Assembly: GCA_028023455.1 (NCBI GenBank)
Contig: JAQFVV010000144.1
Span: 994,001-1,058,000, forward strand
Direction of reading: 5' to 3'
DNA: 64,000 bases
From: Epiperipatus broadwayi
Taxonomy: Eukaryota; Onychophora; Udeonychophora; Euonychophora; Peripatidae
This document shows, piece after piece, positions 11,637-23,089 of the stretch; within the stretch, counting starts at the first letter, position 1; each line of letters begins with the position of its first letter. A program made the position numbers and the translations under genes. The notes under the pieces are model-generated. The model searched no databases, was not told the origin of the DNA, and was given only the letters and a program-made list of their open reading frames with translations.

Positions 11637-12275
11637 ACATTGCATGATCTCTATTTTTTATGCGTACACAAGCTGTTAACACAGAGGCAAAACTCTCCCC
11701 ATACAGTAATCCAACAGTCAGTGCAAGTCAGAAGAATCAGTGGATTCAAAAGGGTTTGTGCATAAAATCACCATCTAGTACCTACTCATTCAATATTCCC
11801 AGACTAGTTTCTAGCTTGTAGGTTTCTCCAGTATGGAGCTTTGTTTCTGAGAGCACTGCACCTAAATCTTAGGATCAAATACAATCTTCTAGCAGCCACC
11901 TTTTACCTATTTGGTTAACTATTAAGCTATGATTCCAAATTGAAAACACAATAATATTTTCAATCTAAGTTCATTCACTTGTATACACATGAGTATTTTC
12001 AATTTGGACTTATAGCTTTATAGTTAACTAAATAGATAGGAGGTGGCTTCTAGATGGTTGCATTGGATCCTAAGATCTAGGTGAAGTGCTCTCAGATCCA
12101 AAGCTCCTCAGTGATGAATGCTATAGTCTAGAAACTAGTCTGGGTATATTGGATGAGTAGGCACTAGATAGAGATTTTATGCACAGACCTACTTCCATCT
12201 ATTGATTACTCTGTCTTGTACAGAGTGGTGCTATTGTATGGAGAGTTTTGGCCTTGTTTGATTTTACTAATTTTT
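11637..12275. mobile_element. Long foldback element, most complete copy
   Basis: This is a palindrome of more than 570 bp. The left arm runs from about 11637 through GGCAAAACTCTCCCCATA, AGACTAGTTTCTAGCTTG and TGAGAGCACTGCACCTA to CCACCTTTTACCTATTTGG near 11920. The right arm is the inverse complement from about 12000 (TTAACTAAATAGATAGGAGG) through AGAAACTAGTCTGGG to GGAGAGTTTTGGCC near 12255. A loop of under 100 bases separates the arms. The outer left sequence (CATGATC...TATGCGTACACAAGCTGTTAAC) is the inverse of the right tail of the 9.67-kb copy, so the full family terminus lies outside the first palindrome boundary. No open frame. Arms this long could fold into a stable hairpin RNA if transcribed. 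Confidence 0.8.
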
Positions 12276-12544
12276 TTTTTGTAAATAAAAAACAACTTTT
12301 CAGATGAAACAATATTATTTACTATAATGAAGATAGCCTCATGTTACAATTCATACAAATTTTATTTAAGAAATTGAATATATATATATACAAAATCTTT
12401 CTTAATAATGTAATAGGCATGTTAAATTTTACATTTTAGCCATGATATTGAAATGCTTACTAAATTGTGTTAAAAGATTAGCAGTCAAACATAATTACTA
12501 CTGCCAATAATTAATTATTTTTATTTTCAAGAGTAATTATCATC

Positions 12545-12690
12545 ACTGTATTCCAGAAATATCTACTATTAACTTGAGTAATCAATGAGCATCAGATGGA
12601 GTAGTGCTATAAAATGCTCATCTCTAGATTAGTTTTTGGAAATTGCCTTTGTCAATGCGGATTAGGATTCAAAGTTGTATTTAGTATATC
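12545..12690 (+). repeat. Eroded foldback fragment
   Basis: It retains GAGTAATCAATGAGCATCAG, ATAAAATGCTCATCTC, a TAGATTAGTTTTTGG segment and GCCTTTGTCAATG, in the order of one foldback arm. The other arm is missing. Confidence 0.55.
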
Positions 12691-13544
12691 GATGCATCTA
12701 GCAATCTCTTTTCCTTCTTTATATTCAAGTTAATGATCTGAAATTCCACAAAACCTTAAGTTTTTGAACCAAAGATAACTTATTTGCATACTTATGCAGA
12801 TCATTTCTATATATTTCATAGATCTTGGTCATGTGATATTGTTTCTGTTTTCGCTTAATCGTAGTTTCTTATTTTCCAATTATCATCTTGTCTGTAAATA
12901 GAAAACTTATTAAATGTACATACTTATGAAAAAAATGAGATAGAAAGTAATTAGGTACTAAATCCGGATCAAATGTTTAAAAGTGTTCAAGAATTTGTTA
13001 TAGTTAGTAATATCATAAAAAGTATTGCATTTTTAAAACTATGTTTCATATTGAAGCATTTAGTGTTTGTAAATATCTTTGAATCTTCATAATTTCTTAT
13101 GCTTATGTTATATATACTACAACAATATTATTTAATTTATGTGACTCTACATTATATCAAATCTTTTATTATTATTGAATAAAATATTGTATTTTATTTA
13201 TCATTTTTCGCATTATCTTATCAATTAAACTGCTAAACAAAACAGTTAATTAGCTCTTAAGATTTCTTAATATTTTTTGCTTGACCAGATTATACTAACT
13301 CTAAATCTTGCTATTTTTATTTTTTAATATTGTCTTTTATAGTTATTTATTTTTATTTGTTATTAGTGTTTAGCTTTTTTCCTGTTTATATGAAATACCT
13401 ACAATATCTTTGGCCATTTTTTAATTATTTATATGTATCTCTGGATTGCAATTTGATACATGTGTGCGTGTGCACATGCTTATATCAATAAAACTGTCCA
13501 TTTCAAAAAAAGTTTATTAAAATTTTACTTCTCAATTCTGTCAC
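12691..13544. other. AT-rich stretch, nothing recognised
   Basis: No supported gene or element. A short GTGTGCGTGTGCAC run lies near 13460. Confidence 0.4.
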
Positions 13545-14250
13545 AGTATACCTTATTGTATATATATTATAAATAGATTTAACGTAGAACATTACAAAAT
13601 TATCCATTTTCCAAAGAGATGGCAAGAAATTTTAACTTAATCTAAAAAACTAAAAAAAACTAAGTTGTCTTTACATATGGAAGCTCATTACTAATATATT
13701 TAAAATAAAAGAAATAATTATCCAATAAATTTAAGGTCTGAAATAATTGACTACGTTCAACTAGTTAGGACCGTGGTGGCAGCTGCAATAACTAAAAAAT
13801 ATATTTATCTTTTTTTATTCTGAATAACATGGATGAACAAAAAAATAGTCTTTTGAATTTTTGTCTCAGTAAGGTCAAAAAGCATTAAATTAGAAAAAAA
13901 TATTAATTAACCTGTTAGCAAGTCCTAAAAGTTTACCCTTTGAAAGGAGGTTTAAATAATGTATTTTCTATAAAAGAAAGATTTTAATCACTCACACAAC
14001 TTAAGCTGAATTCTACTGATAAGAATAGTTCAAACAAAGGAAGATGAATTTAATTCTACCTACAATATTTTTAAAAGACAAAATTCAAAATTTAACATGT
14101 TTATACTTAAATAAATTTTATAATTGAAACGGCTTTAGATTAATTTAATTCTACTGACCATATTTCTAAAGGATTAAACTCGAAATCTAAGATTTTTATT
14201 TTACATTATTCTTGAAATAATGTTTATAAAGATGATAATTTATACTATGA
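13545..14250 (-). repeat. Unnamed ~650-bp interspersed repeat, minus copy
   Basis: The inverse complement of this segment aligns by eye along its length with 20100-20730. Shared words are TAAAATAAAAATCTTAGATTT, GTTTAATCCT, GAATTAAAT, AATCTTTCTTTT-TAGAAAATACA, TAAATTTATTGGATAATTATT and TTTTTAGTTTTTTAGAT. Substitutions and small indels separate them. No coding frame or terminal repeat was recognised. It could be a transposon fragment or an internal part of a larger element. Confidence 0.7.
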
Positions 14251-14329
14251 GAAAGTCGAAAATTTATTCAATTTGATATAGAAATATAGGTATTCTTCAT
14301 ATATTTGGAGCTTAATTGTAAATATAGGA

Positions 14330-14645
14330 GATTTGCAATAATATTGGCATCAGTATGGGATTTGGGTTTTCCATCATCAGATTTTCAATGGTGTGGATGG
14401 CTGAAGAGTTGGAGTAGATTAAAGTCTGTCCATTAAAGTGTGAAGATTTGCTATCTTAATATAAACTGAGCATGTGTGGAAGATGATAATCTGACCAACT
14501 GATGAGTGCTGGTTCAGGACGAAATACGTGTATTGGTGATTATTTCTTTTCTACACATGTGTGGTCATGTATATCAATATTATGAGATAGTTTGGATAAT
14601 TGAAGGGTGCTTAAAAGTCTGAGTTCAAATACCCTATATTTTCAA
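14330..14645 (+). repeat. Single copy of the ~470-bp repeat family
   Basis: It contains AGATTTTCAATGGTGTGGAT, CCATTAAAGTGTGAAGATT, CCAACTGATGAGTGCTGG, GTGGTCATGTATATCAA, the GATAATTGAAGG block and AGTTCAAATACCCTATAT, in the same order as the 2.5-kb units. It ends at the position where those units turn into their tail. Confidence 0.75.
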
Positions 14646-14919
14646 TTTGATATAGACAATCAAATACATGATAACAAAATGGTGACAAGATAATTCAACA
14701 ATTGTGACAGTAGAAGTTTCTAATGAGAACCCATTAGTAATGTAGTTTTCTATGAATAAAAAGCTTCAACATAGCAGGGAGAGTTAAAGAATTCTTTTAT
14801 TTTCTAGATTGCATTTAGCTTATAGACACCATTAATCAGTAATTTTAGAAATGCAATATATATATATAATACCGTTTTCCGTTTTGCTAGACCTCTACAC
14901 GCTAATATAAACTGCGCGT

Positions 14920-14995
14920 GAGTTGATCAAGCTATGTGAAAAAAGAAGAGTTATATTTCTATTCTAAAAACATAGCTATATTTCCTGATCAACTC
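14920..14995. repeat. Short hairpin
   Basis: GAGTTGATCAAGCTATGT at 14920-14937 is answered by ACATAGCT, a small insert, and TGATCAACTC at 14970-14995, with about 32 bases between the arms. It lies near the distal end of the probable solo LTR. It could be a transcript-end or structural element; function unknown. Confidence 0.7.
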
Positions 14996-15184
14996 GGCCT
15001 ATTAATTGTTGAGAATTGTGCTATTGACGAAATCAGCTTTTAATTTATTTAATCTGGGCACCAGAATTCCTAAGAATTCGCTGAAATCGCCATATAACAT
15101 CTCACAAATAAAAAAAAATACTTTTAAGCTAATCGGTATTACATCATACCGTAACGAGAATTATTTTTTTAAGATTATTATTCC

Positions 15185-16240
15185 TGGGCTTATTCAAACA
15201 TATTGGCAAAGGTAAATTCCGTTTTAAGTCTTATTAAACTAATAATAAATTTAATACTAAAAAAATAATAACTTTATTATTAATAACGCACAATGAAAAA
15301 GATTGATAAAAGTAAAATCTCTTTTATTCTAACAAACAGAAATATTTAACGTTAAATTGTTAATTAAACTGGAGAGAACACACACTAATTCGGATATAAA
15401 TCAATTAATAAAAAAAAACAATTTCACAATTACAGTTCACTTCCAAATTTCTTCTAGAAAGTTCCTAAAATGAATGTCCCTTGCACAAGAAAATTAATGT
15501 CTCTATCGGGATTGTTTAAACATATTTTTAAAAATTGTTTGCAAACGTCTAATTTTGTCACAATCGGGAATAATGAATCATAGCTTACCGGTAAGTTTTA
15601 TGAATTCATGAAGATTGTAGCTTACTATGCATAGTTTTTTTTGGTTAGAATTGAGCTCGGCCTTTGATTATTAGTTGATCTTGCAGTCTGTTCCGAAAGC
15701 TAGTTGCAGAGGCTTTTCTAGTATCCATCTTCTTAATGATGTCAGCTAAAGCCCCGGTCTACTCCCGCATGAAGGATTATTTCATCGTGAAGTGGTCTTG
15801 GATTTAATAATCCAAAACCAGCCAAAGGAAAAACAGAAAAACAAGACATTCTTCAAACTGATCTCTGCCTTTTATACTCTCTAGAGGCCCAGTTTTCCGA
15901 CTTCTGTGCATATCTTTTGTTTGTCAAAATATCCGTTGATAATCTTATATATTCTTTACAAAATTTATGTTACAAAGTCTCTATTTTTTTTAGCATAATT
16001 CTGCCATCTTTAATTAGTTGAAATATTTTTACTTTCTCTTATCTAGATTGGTAATTTGTGTCTTTTGTTCTCTCCAATTCTAACTTTTATTTCTAATTAC
16101 ATAAAAAAAAAACGAAAGAATAATTTAACTTTCATTGTACGTTATTTTTTTTAAAAAAAAATTAGTCAAAAAAAAATATCTAAATTTACTTTTATTTTTT
16201 AGCTTTTACCAAATGCCAATATATTTGCAATGTATATAAA
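15185..16240. repeat. Imperfect inverted repeat within the probable LTR
   Basis: The left arm at about 15190-15385 includes ACATATTGGCAAAGGTAAA, AATAACGCACAATGAAA and TGGAGAGAACAC. Its inverse complement appears at about 16070-16235 as ATATATTGGCATTTGGTAAA, AATAACGTACAATGAAA and TGGAGAGAACAAA. Similarity is patchy between these anchors. It may reflect a second LTR fragment in the opposite orientation or a foldback structure. Confidence 0.5.
15868..15880 (-). promoter_or_regulatory. TATA box of the probable LTR
   Basis: The minus strand reads AGTATAAAAGG, followed about 17 bases later by TCAGT, the arthropod initiator consensus. The spacing is shorter than the usual ~30 bases, so the true start may lie further downstream. 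The call rests on motif appearance only. Confidence 0.4.
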
Positions 16241-16268
16241 TAAACGTTACAATATATATATATATATA

Positions 16269-16720
16269 AATGAAATAAAGACTTCACAAAACAAATTTTA
16301 TTAGAAGCAACAACATATAGGCTTAGATATAATTATTTTTTTCTGTAATAAATATTTTATATAATTTTTGCATAATCCATAGCATTTTTTTTTATTGGTG
16401 TTAATTTTGTGGACATTGCATTTTTTTTTTTATCACTAAAGGTATGGAGTATAATTGTAATATTATTTGACTTGAAATTTTTATTATCTTTAATAAATAA
16501 AACTTTATAAATTAATGTCAAATTCTCTGAAAACAGAGCTTTAATTGTCTAAAATATTAATTTGTAATTTATTTTTTATGCCACATAACTGTCTGATAAT
16601 TTTTAATTTGAAATCTCACATGGATTACAAGATAAAAAAACTTTACCAAAATAATTACAACTCAGTTGCAATGAACTTTGAACTCTAAAACAGCAATGAT
16701 TAGATTACATAGTAATATTA
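16269..16720. other. AT-rich stretch, nothing recognised
   Basis: No supported feature apart from T-runs near 16387 and 16421. Confidence 0.4.
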
Positions 16721-17585
16721 AGACATTATTAGGAAAGGTGTGTATCAGGATAATTCTATATCTGTAAAACATTTTATAGCAATTTTACAAGAAGTATTTT
16801 GTTGATTAAAGTGGGAATCTGGGGGAATAAAAATAAAAGAAGATTATTTAAGTCATCTAGATTTAGAAGAATACATGACTTTTCTTGCAAGTAATGTCAT
16901 CAAGAAATGTTGCAAAAATTAACTGATGAAAGTAAAGAAAGTAGGACTAAAGATAAATGCTAAAATGGTTAAAGTGATGTTGAATGTATTTTTTCAGAAA
17001 AAGTAAACAATAATTTATCATCATGAATTACAAAAAGTTAACAATTACTAGTAACTTGATCTGTTTAATAACACAGAAGGAAACATAATGGGTGAAATTA
17101 GTCATAGAATTAAACTTAGATATAGTAGCTTTTACTAGAAATAATATATTTGGAAAAGAAAAATTTTGGTAGATGTGTCTTATCAACTCTTACATATGGA
17201 AGTTAGATTTGGAATCTAAGTGAAAGAGCACTTCAGACTACTCACCAATGTATGGAGAGATATATGTTAGGAATATGAAGAAAGGATCAAAAATGAAATT
17301 ATGTTTGAGAAAACAAATTGATATTACTGATATCATTGAGTCAATTAAGAGATTGAATTAGAGGTGGGCTGGGGATATTGTTAGATGATAATAGATGGAC
17401 AATTGAAGTTTTAAGTTGGATCTCAAGAGATTGTAAAAGATGTAGAAAAAGACCACATGTAAACTGGATGAAATGAAATAATGTTTTTTAATGAGTTCAG
17501 GGATCAGTGAAACTGGACTAAACTTGGAGAGGTGTTCATCATAAAGTGGATCAATAATGATTCAAAATGATGATGATGATACCCA
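16721..17585 (+). pseudogene. RTE-like LINE 3' end (C-terminal RT remnant)
   Basis: Conceptual plus-strand translation, with stops and frameshifts, shows KVGLKINAKMVKVM near 16945, GNIMGEISHRIKLRY near 17084, STLTYGS near 17191, an ER-MLGI-type block near 17250-17290, a block ending RWAGDIVR near 17360, and a DNRWTIEVLSWISRDCKRC-type block near 17388. This order is that of the C-terminal part of the common insect endonuclease-reverse transcriptase LINEs. It finishes in a short ATG microsatellite (AAATGATGATGATGAT near 17568), as RTE-class elements often do. The 5' part is absent, as in a 5'-truncated insertion. It differs in sequence from the 8.8-kb LINE, so a second subfamily is likely. Confidence 0.8.
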
Positions 17586-18220
17586 TTTCACAGGCTGGTA
17601 ATCTTATAGTATTGCTTAGATTATTTCACTAATTTTTGTATTTACATTATTTGGTTCACAAGAAGAATTTTACTTCTGAATCTTGGACTTAAAATATATT
17701 TTCTGGCAAATAAAAAAGATATGGATCTTCTTACAATGATCCAAGGATGATATGCTTATTATATCTGAATTCTTCTTCAAAATGTACTTAATTTGTTAAA
17801 TGTTCTAGATTGATCCCTTTGGCTCATCTTATATTTTGTCATTCAGATTGAGGACTTTACTCTTAGATTGTTGAATGATTTTATTTAATATATAAACATA
17901 TAGATAAATGCCTGAGAAATCATGTCTTATTTTAACATCCTACTGATAGATGGGGCCTATTCACTTATTCTGAACCAAGTATTTTTTGCTATTATACAAC
18001 TGAGAATTCATTTTGGAATCATTGTTTATGAATCACACATCATTGCTTAATGATGTGTCAACAAGTGTGTTTGTTTTATTTAGAAGCAGTGATAGAATTA
18101 ATATCTATTTTTTCTGGCTTATCAGAATTCATATTATTATATGCTATTTGGCCTATATTATTTTGTTAGCTGACAATATACTTAGTTTGAATCAAAGTAA
18201 TTAACTTTTTACTACAACTT
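17586..18220. other. AT-rich stretch, nothing recognised
   Basis: A 63-residue plus-strand frame (18013-18204) has no recognised domain. I see no other feature. Confidence 0.4.
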
Positions 18221-18422
18221 TCTGCATTTACAGTTTTTTTATATCCATTTGTTGAATCCAAAGCTATTCATACTGCTATATTTTGAGACTAACATATCAT
18301 GGATTATGTATTTTTTTTCTTTCTGCATTTACATTTTTTATATCTATTTGTTAAATCCAAGGCTATTCATACTTGTACATTTTGAGATTAACATATCATA
18401 GTTTATGTGTTTCTTTTCTTTG
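18221..18422 (+). repeat. Two-copy direct tandem repeat, period ~101
   Basis: TCTGCATTTACA starts at 18221 and 18322. Both copies run through TATATC(C/T)ATTTGTT, AATCCAA(A/G)GCTATTCATACT, ATTTTGAGA and TAACATATCAT. It is a local duplication with moderate divergence. Confidence 0.85.
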
Positions 18423-19730
18423 AAGAGATATCTCACTCAAAAATAATCTATTAACACTAAGGCTGGCTCAGTAATGCCATCTAAAAATCCTTTATTTGTA
18501 ATTAGACTCTGGAAGAAAAACCCCATCTAGTTTTTATGCAGTTCCACTAGTTTTTAAAGGCATTTTATTAAATATGATCAAAATTAAAGTCAATCATCAG
18601 ATCAATTCTTTGGTTAGTAATAAACTGCAATATAAAAGAGAATTTTCTTTTTATGTCCTCTATTTAAAAAGTCACATCAAATTTTTCTATTTTTATAGTC
18701 TTTGGGTAAATTTGGGTAATCAATAATGAATAACATGAATTAAGTAGGGAAAGATATGTATGAGACTTCTATCCTTATGCATTTTTTGCCTGCTAGTTTG
18801 AAATAATTCACTTTCATTTCCTCCAATCTTTTTATTTCAATGCAAGAACTTTTATTTCCCTCTTTAATCTTAAACAAATTGTTGTCTTCTCCTATAAACA
18901 AAATATATCAATTTCTACTCATGTTTTGTCAAAAGAATCAATAATCTTAATGATAATTACAACATTATGGTTAATTAATTATGAATAAGTATGCCTATCA
19001 TCAAAACATTTAATTTATCAAATATATGCCTCTGAGTCTTTTGTTGGACCATTTCTTGGTACATATAAATTTACAAACTTGCATATTAATTAATTTATAC
19101 ATTCATTCTCCCACATGCCTGTTTTATATGTTATGAATATGATCAACCTGGTCGAAAGCAATGCTAAGCTGTAAAGTAATTACAATTTTGTAATCTTTCC
19201 TGTATAGTGAATCATTCCTATTTATTGAATTAACTGTACCTTGTAATCTGTGTAAGATTTCAAATCAAATATTAATAGGCAAAAAAAAAAAAAGAAATTC
19301 TAAATAATATTTTAATCAATTAAGGCTTTGTTTTCCAAGAATCTGTCATTAACTTAAAATGCTACATTAAAGACAATAAAAATTCTCAAAGCAAATAATG
19401 CCACCATCCTACTCTATACTTTCAATGATAAAAGAAATGTAATGTCCTAAAATTTAACAAAAAGATATGAATTATACAAAAATTAAATGAAATATTTATT
19501 GCACAAAAAAGTAACAGTTTGGCAAATATTTCAGTTTACCTGTTGTTTCTTCTGGTAAAATTTGTTTTGTAAAGCCAGTATTTATTAGATATGTCTTCTG
19601 TATTTCTTAAATTCGACCTAGAAAAAAAAATAATTCTATGACTGTCTCTACTATATTGAACTCTTTTGCCTATAGAAAACTGCATTGCTAATAGACTCTT
19701 ACTGAAACTTTTAATTTAATCCAGAATAAA
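18423..19730. other. AT-rich stretch, nothing recognised
   Basis: About 1.3 kb without a supported gene, RNA or repeat family. Confidence 0.35.
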
Positions 19731-19990
19731 CTCTCCATACAGCAGGGCCACCCAGTGCAACCAATAATAATCAATAGATGCTAGAAGCCACAATCTAGAA
19801 ACTAGTCTGGGGATATTAAATTAATAGGCACTAGATAGGAATTTTATGCACAAATCTTCTAGCATTAATTTATTATTACGGCTTGCATTGGATGGCAACT
19901 GTATGTAGAGTTTTCTATTGTTTTAACAGTTTGTGTAAGCATAGTAAATGATGATCATATAACGTTTTAGTTGTTTTAAACTTTTAATTT
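19731..19990 (+). mobile_element. Internally deleted foldback copy
   Basis: It starts AAACTCTCCATACAGCAGGG with a short left arm (ATCAATAGATGCTAGAAG). It then jumps to the right-arm sequence AGAAACTAGTCTGGGGATAT, ATAGGCACTAGATAGGAA and TTTTATGCACAAATCTTCTAG, closing with GTAGAGTTTTCTATTGTTTT and the family tail (GTGTAAGCATAGTAAATGATG). It supports the tail as a real part of the family. It carries no gene. Confidence 0.7.
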
Positions 19991-20094
19991 ATTTTGCTAC
20001 TATAACTATTAGTAAATTCATTTTAGTTTTTCACATTATTTTTATTTTATAAGTCTGAATTTTGTTTTCATTTGCATCATTGACTTACAAAATT

Positions 20095-20735
20095 TAATCA
20101 TTTTTCCTATATTTTTTCATGAATAATATAAAATAAAAATCTTAGATTTTGACTTTAATCCTCTAGAAATATGATTAATAGAATTAAGTTTATCTTCAAA
20201 TTTTCTAGCTAAAATTTTTTAAAATTAAAAATAGAAATTTTAGATTTTGAGTTTAATCCTCTAAAAATATTGTCAGAAGAATTAAATTTATCTTAAGTTG
20301 TTTGAATTCTTAGAATCTTTCTTTTGTAGAAAATACAATCCCTGTTTATATCTTTTTTAAAAGAATCTTTTAGAACTTGTTAACTAATCAGTTAATATTC
20401 TTTAATTTAATGCGTTTTGAATTTACAGAAAAAAAAATTGAAAGATATTTTTTGTTCTACTTTATGCTAAATAAAAAGATATGTATCTCAATCCAAACTA
20501 ATAGAATTTTTTAAATCTTCCAATTACTCTAGTCCTTAAATTTATTGGATAATTATTTTTCATTTAAGTATATCAGAAATAAACTTTAATATATAAAATC
20601 TTTTTAGTTTTTTAGATTTTTTTTTAATTTAAAATTTTCTGCTATTTCTTCAGAAAATGGCCAACAAAATTTTGTATCTTTTTTAGGTTAATTTATAACA
20701 AAATTATAAACCATAATGTATCATCCCATACCTCA
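20095..20735 (+). repeat. Unnamed ~650-bp interspersed repeat, plus copy
   Basis: Partner of 13545-14250 in the opposite orientation. It additionally contains a partial internal duplication: the TTAGATTTTGA(C/G)TTTAATCCTCT block occurs near 20142 and again near 20240. No coding frame. Confidence 0.7.
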
Positions 20736-22994
20736 CATGATGTTAATCATGATCCTTAAAAGTGACAAGGATTTATGTTTATTGCTTCTGATAATTATAC
20801 ATAAACCTCACATTTTCAGATGGAATTTTTAAAAGTATTATTGCATTTCAGAAAATTATCAAAATAAATATACCATAAATGCTGATATTTATGCGTAAAT
20901 TGTAAGTTAGCAGTGTGACTTGATTTTCAGTTCAATTACTGATTAAATTATTTTATAAATTATCCAGTTGTTTATGTTTAAAAAGGTTCTAACAAACTTA
21001 AACAGTTTTGACTAAATTATTAAAATCTTTTCTTGAATTCTGAATAAAAGCATGTATACCATTTGCTCTTTTTGATAGGAAACTAATGCACCCTTCTCAA
21101 GGAATGATAAAAACATTTGGAAGTCAACATACTATATGAACATAATTATTCTGTTGAAAATTTGGTTTAGATTCATTAATTACAGTATTTATATCATGAG
21201 AATATAGATCAGAATTTTTAACCACTTGTTGTTTGTGTGTGTGTTTTTTTGTGCTAGCCAAAAATAAAATATATAATGCATGGAAATGATATACTTCTCA
21301 CATATAGATTATCAGTAATAAGTCAACACATTTTAATCAGATTCTGATATATTGGTTATAGAATGTATCAGGAACCTAATAGATAATTTTTGGAAACCTT
21401 TATTTATTTTTTATTAGATTTCTCTTCTTTAAATTGCGAAGTATGTCAAATTCTGAGTTTAACAAATATTTAAAGTTTAAAACTAATAGAACTAGGAAAA
21501 AGTTTCTGCATATGCATGAAAATCAAAATTTTTAATATTCTGAGTAGTCTTCTTTGTATTTTACATACAATTTAAAGAATAAACTCCCTATTTACAAGAC
21601 TTCTATAAATATGGTTAATAACTAGTTAATTAAAAATGAATGGAAAATTATATAAATTGATATATATATATAATTGTAAAAAAGAAATGCATGTAATTTA
21701 TTTTATTTATTATACTGTTATGATATAGTCAATTATTTTGTACTTACTAGATTTATATGTAGGTTTTGATTTGTTTTAATGATGTTGTTTTAATTTCATT
21801 ATTGAAACTAGATGGTTTTATGTCTGTAATAGTTTGTTAACGTAATAGATTATTAACATTTGGAAAGGGCACCAAATCAGGTGTTGAAAAAGACTTTATA
21901 TATATAAAACTGATATTTATATAGCTGTTGTAAGAATTTATTATTTTCTGATTATTATTTTATGGAAGAACAGCATAAAGATATTTATTCTTTTCCAATT
22001 TGACGAGCTTAGATGTGTGGGTATATATATATAATTTGTAATGTAGTTAGATATTGCTAAGAATATTTATTATTAAATTGCATTTAATCTAAACCGATTA
22101 TTATCGTTAAATTAGTCTGGAATGGTTAAATTCGCAGACAAGGTGTCCAATAGTATAGAAGGCTGAACATAGCAAAATATTTTTAGAAACAACAAATTCA
22201 GAATTGAGAAATATTTTTCTTGACAACAATTGGATTGCTAAATGAAGTAAATTTAAACTTTTAAGTTTAAATAGTACTTCCTTTGATTTTTGGAATAAAA
22301 TTGAGGTATTCAAGAAAACGTTAAAACCATGGTATAAGCATATAGTGGAAACTATACAGGCTTCATTCATTTTCAGAATTGATAAATGAAAGTTGATATA
22401 AATATCATTGAATTGAAAAATATTGTTTATGGACATTTAACGGTACTTTGTTGCATGTTTGGTCAATATTATATACAGGAAGAAGACACATAGAAAGGCA
22501 ATATGTGGATTTTAAATCCTTTTATTTGAACAAGAAAATAACTTAACTGATTTGGAACAGGAAAAATTAATACTTAAGATAATACATTAAAGTTATTATT
22601 TAATTCAACAAATATAATTCAGTCTTGGATTAAAATTAAAATCGAATATCTGGAATGATATGAAAAAATCTTAAGAGTGTTATTGCACTTTTCAACCACA
22701 AACTTATGTGAATTGAAATTTTGGCAATGACACTCATAAAATCAAAAGACAGAAATTGTTTATTAATAAATCCAGCTTTGCACTTAGCAGTTACAAATAT
22801 ATCTCCAAGACGTGATAAGGTAATTACTGAAATGAATTACTAATATCACATTATTATTTTTTTTGTTTTATAATTATGTTTTGCCCAGTATTCTTTGTTT
22901 TTTTTTTCTTCAGGTTTGTTTATTATTGGTTTAAAATTTTGTTAGTTAATTTACTTGTGTATAGTTTATCAATTATTCTATATTTTTTTAAAAT
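20736..22994. other. AT-rich stretch, no gene recognised
   Basis: About 2.3 kb. The longest open frame (minus, 22107-22436, 109 residues) has no motif I recognise and is rich in Leu, Ile and Phe, as expected for AT-rich antisense frames, so it is not called. Confidence 0.35.
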
Positions 22995-23080
22995 CATTCT
23001 TTGAATATATATATATATATTGTAACCAAGATTTATATTTTTTAGCGCCATTCTTTGAATATATATATATATATTGTAAC
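22995..23080 (+). repeat. 54-bp duplication at the retrotransposon insertion site
   Basis: CATTCTTTGAAT followed by (AT)n and TGTAACC occurs at 22995 and again at 23049. The second TGTAACC is the start of the giant LTR at 23075. The first copy continues instead into AAGATTTATATTTTTTAGCGC. The duplicated unit therefore includes the first bases of an LTR-like terminus. Confidence 0.75.
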
Positions 23081-23089
23081 CTGATAGAA

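Larger units (their letters stand above)
14869..16251 (-). mobile_element. Probable solo LTR (minus strand) in an (AT)n site
   Basis: On the minus strand the block starts TGTAACGTTTATTTATATAC at 16251, next to an (AT)n run at 16252-16268, and stops at another (AT)n run at 14855-14868. About 375 bases in, a TATA box (AGTATAAAAGG, 15868-15880) precedes TCAGT by about 17 bases. GC content is clearly higher than in the flanks at 15600-15900. These traits suggest U3-R-U5 organisation. The far end reads ACGGTATTA instead of a clean ...CA, so the 3' boundary is uncertain. The 69-residue plus-strand frame (15006-15215) has no recognised domain. An alternative is a foldback element, because inverted arms lie inside it. 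Confidence 0.5.

Noticed and set aside
22107-22436. Minus-strand frame of 109 residues
   Set aside because: No motif, no neighbours of the same kind, and composition typical of chance frames in AT-rich DNA.
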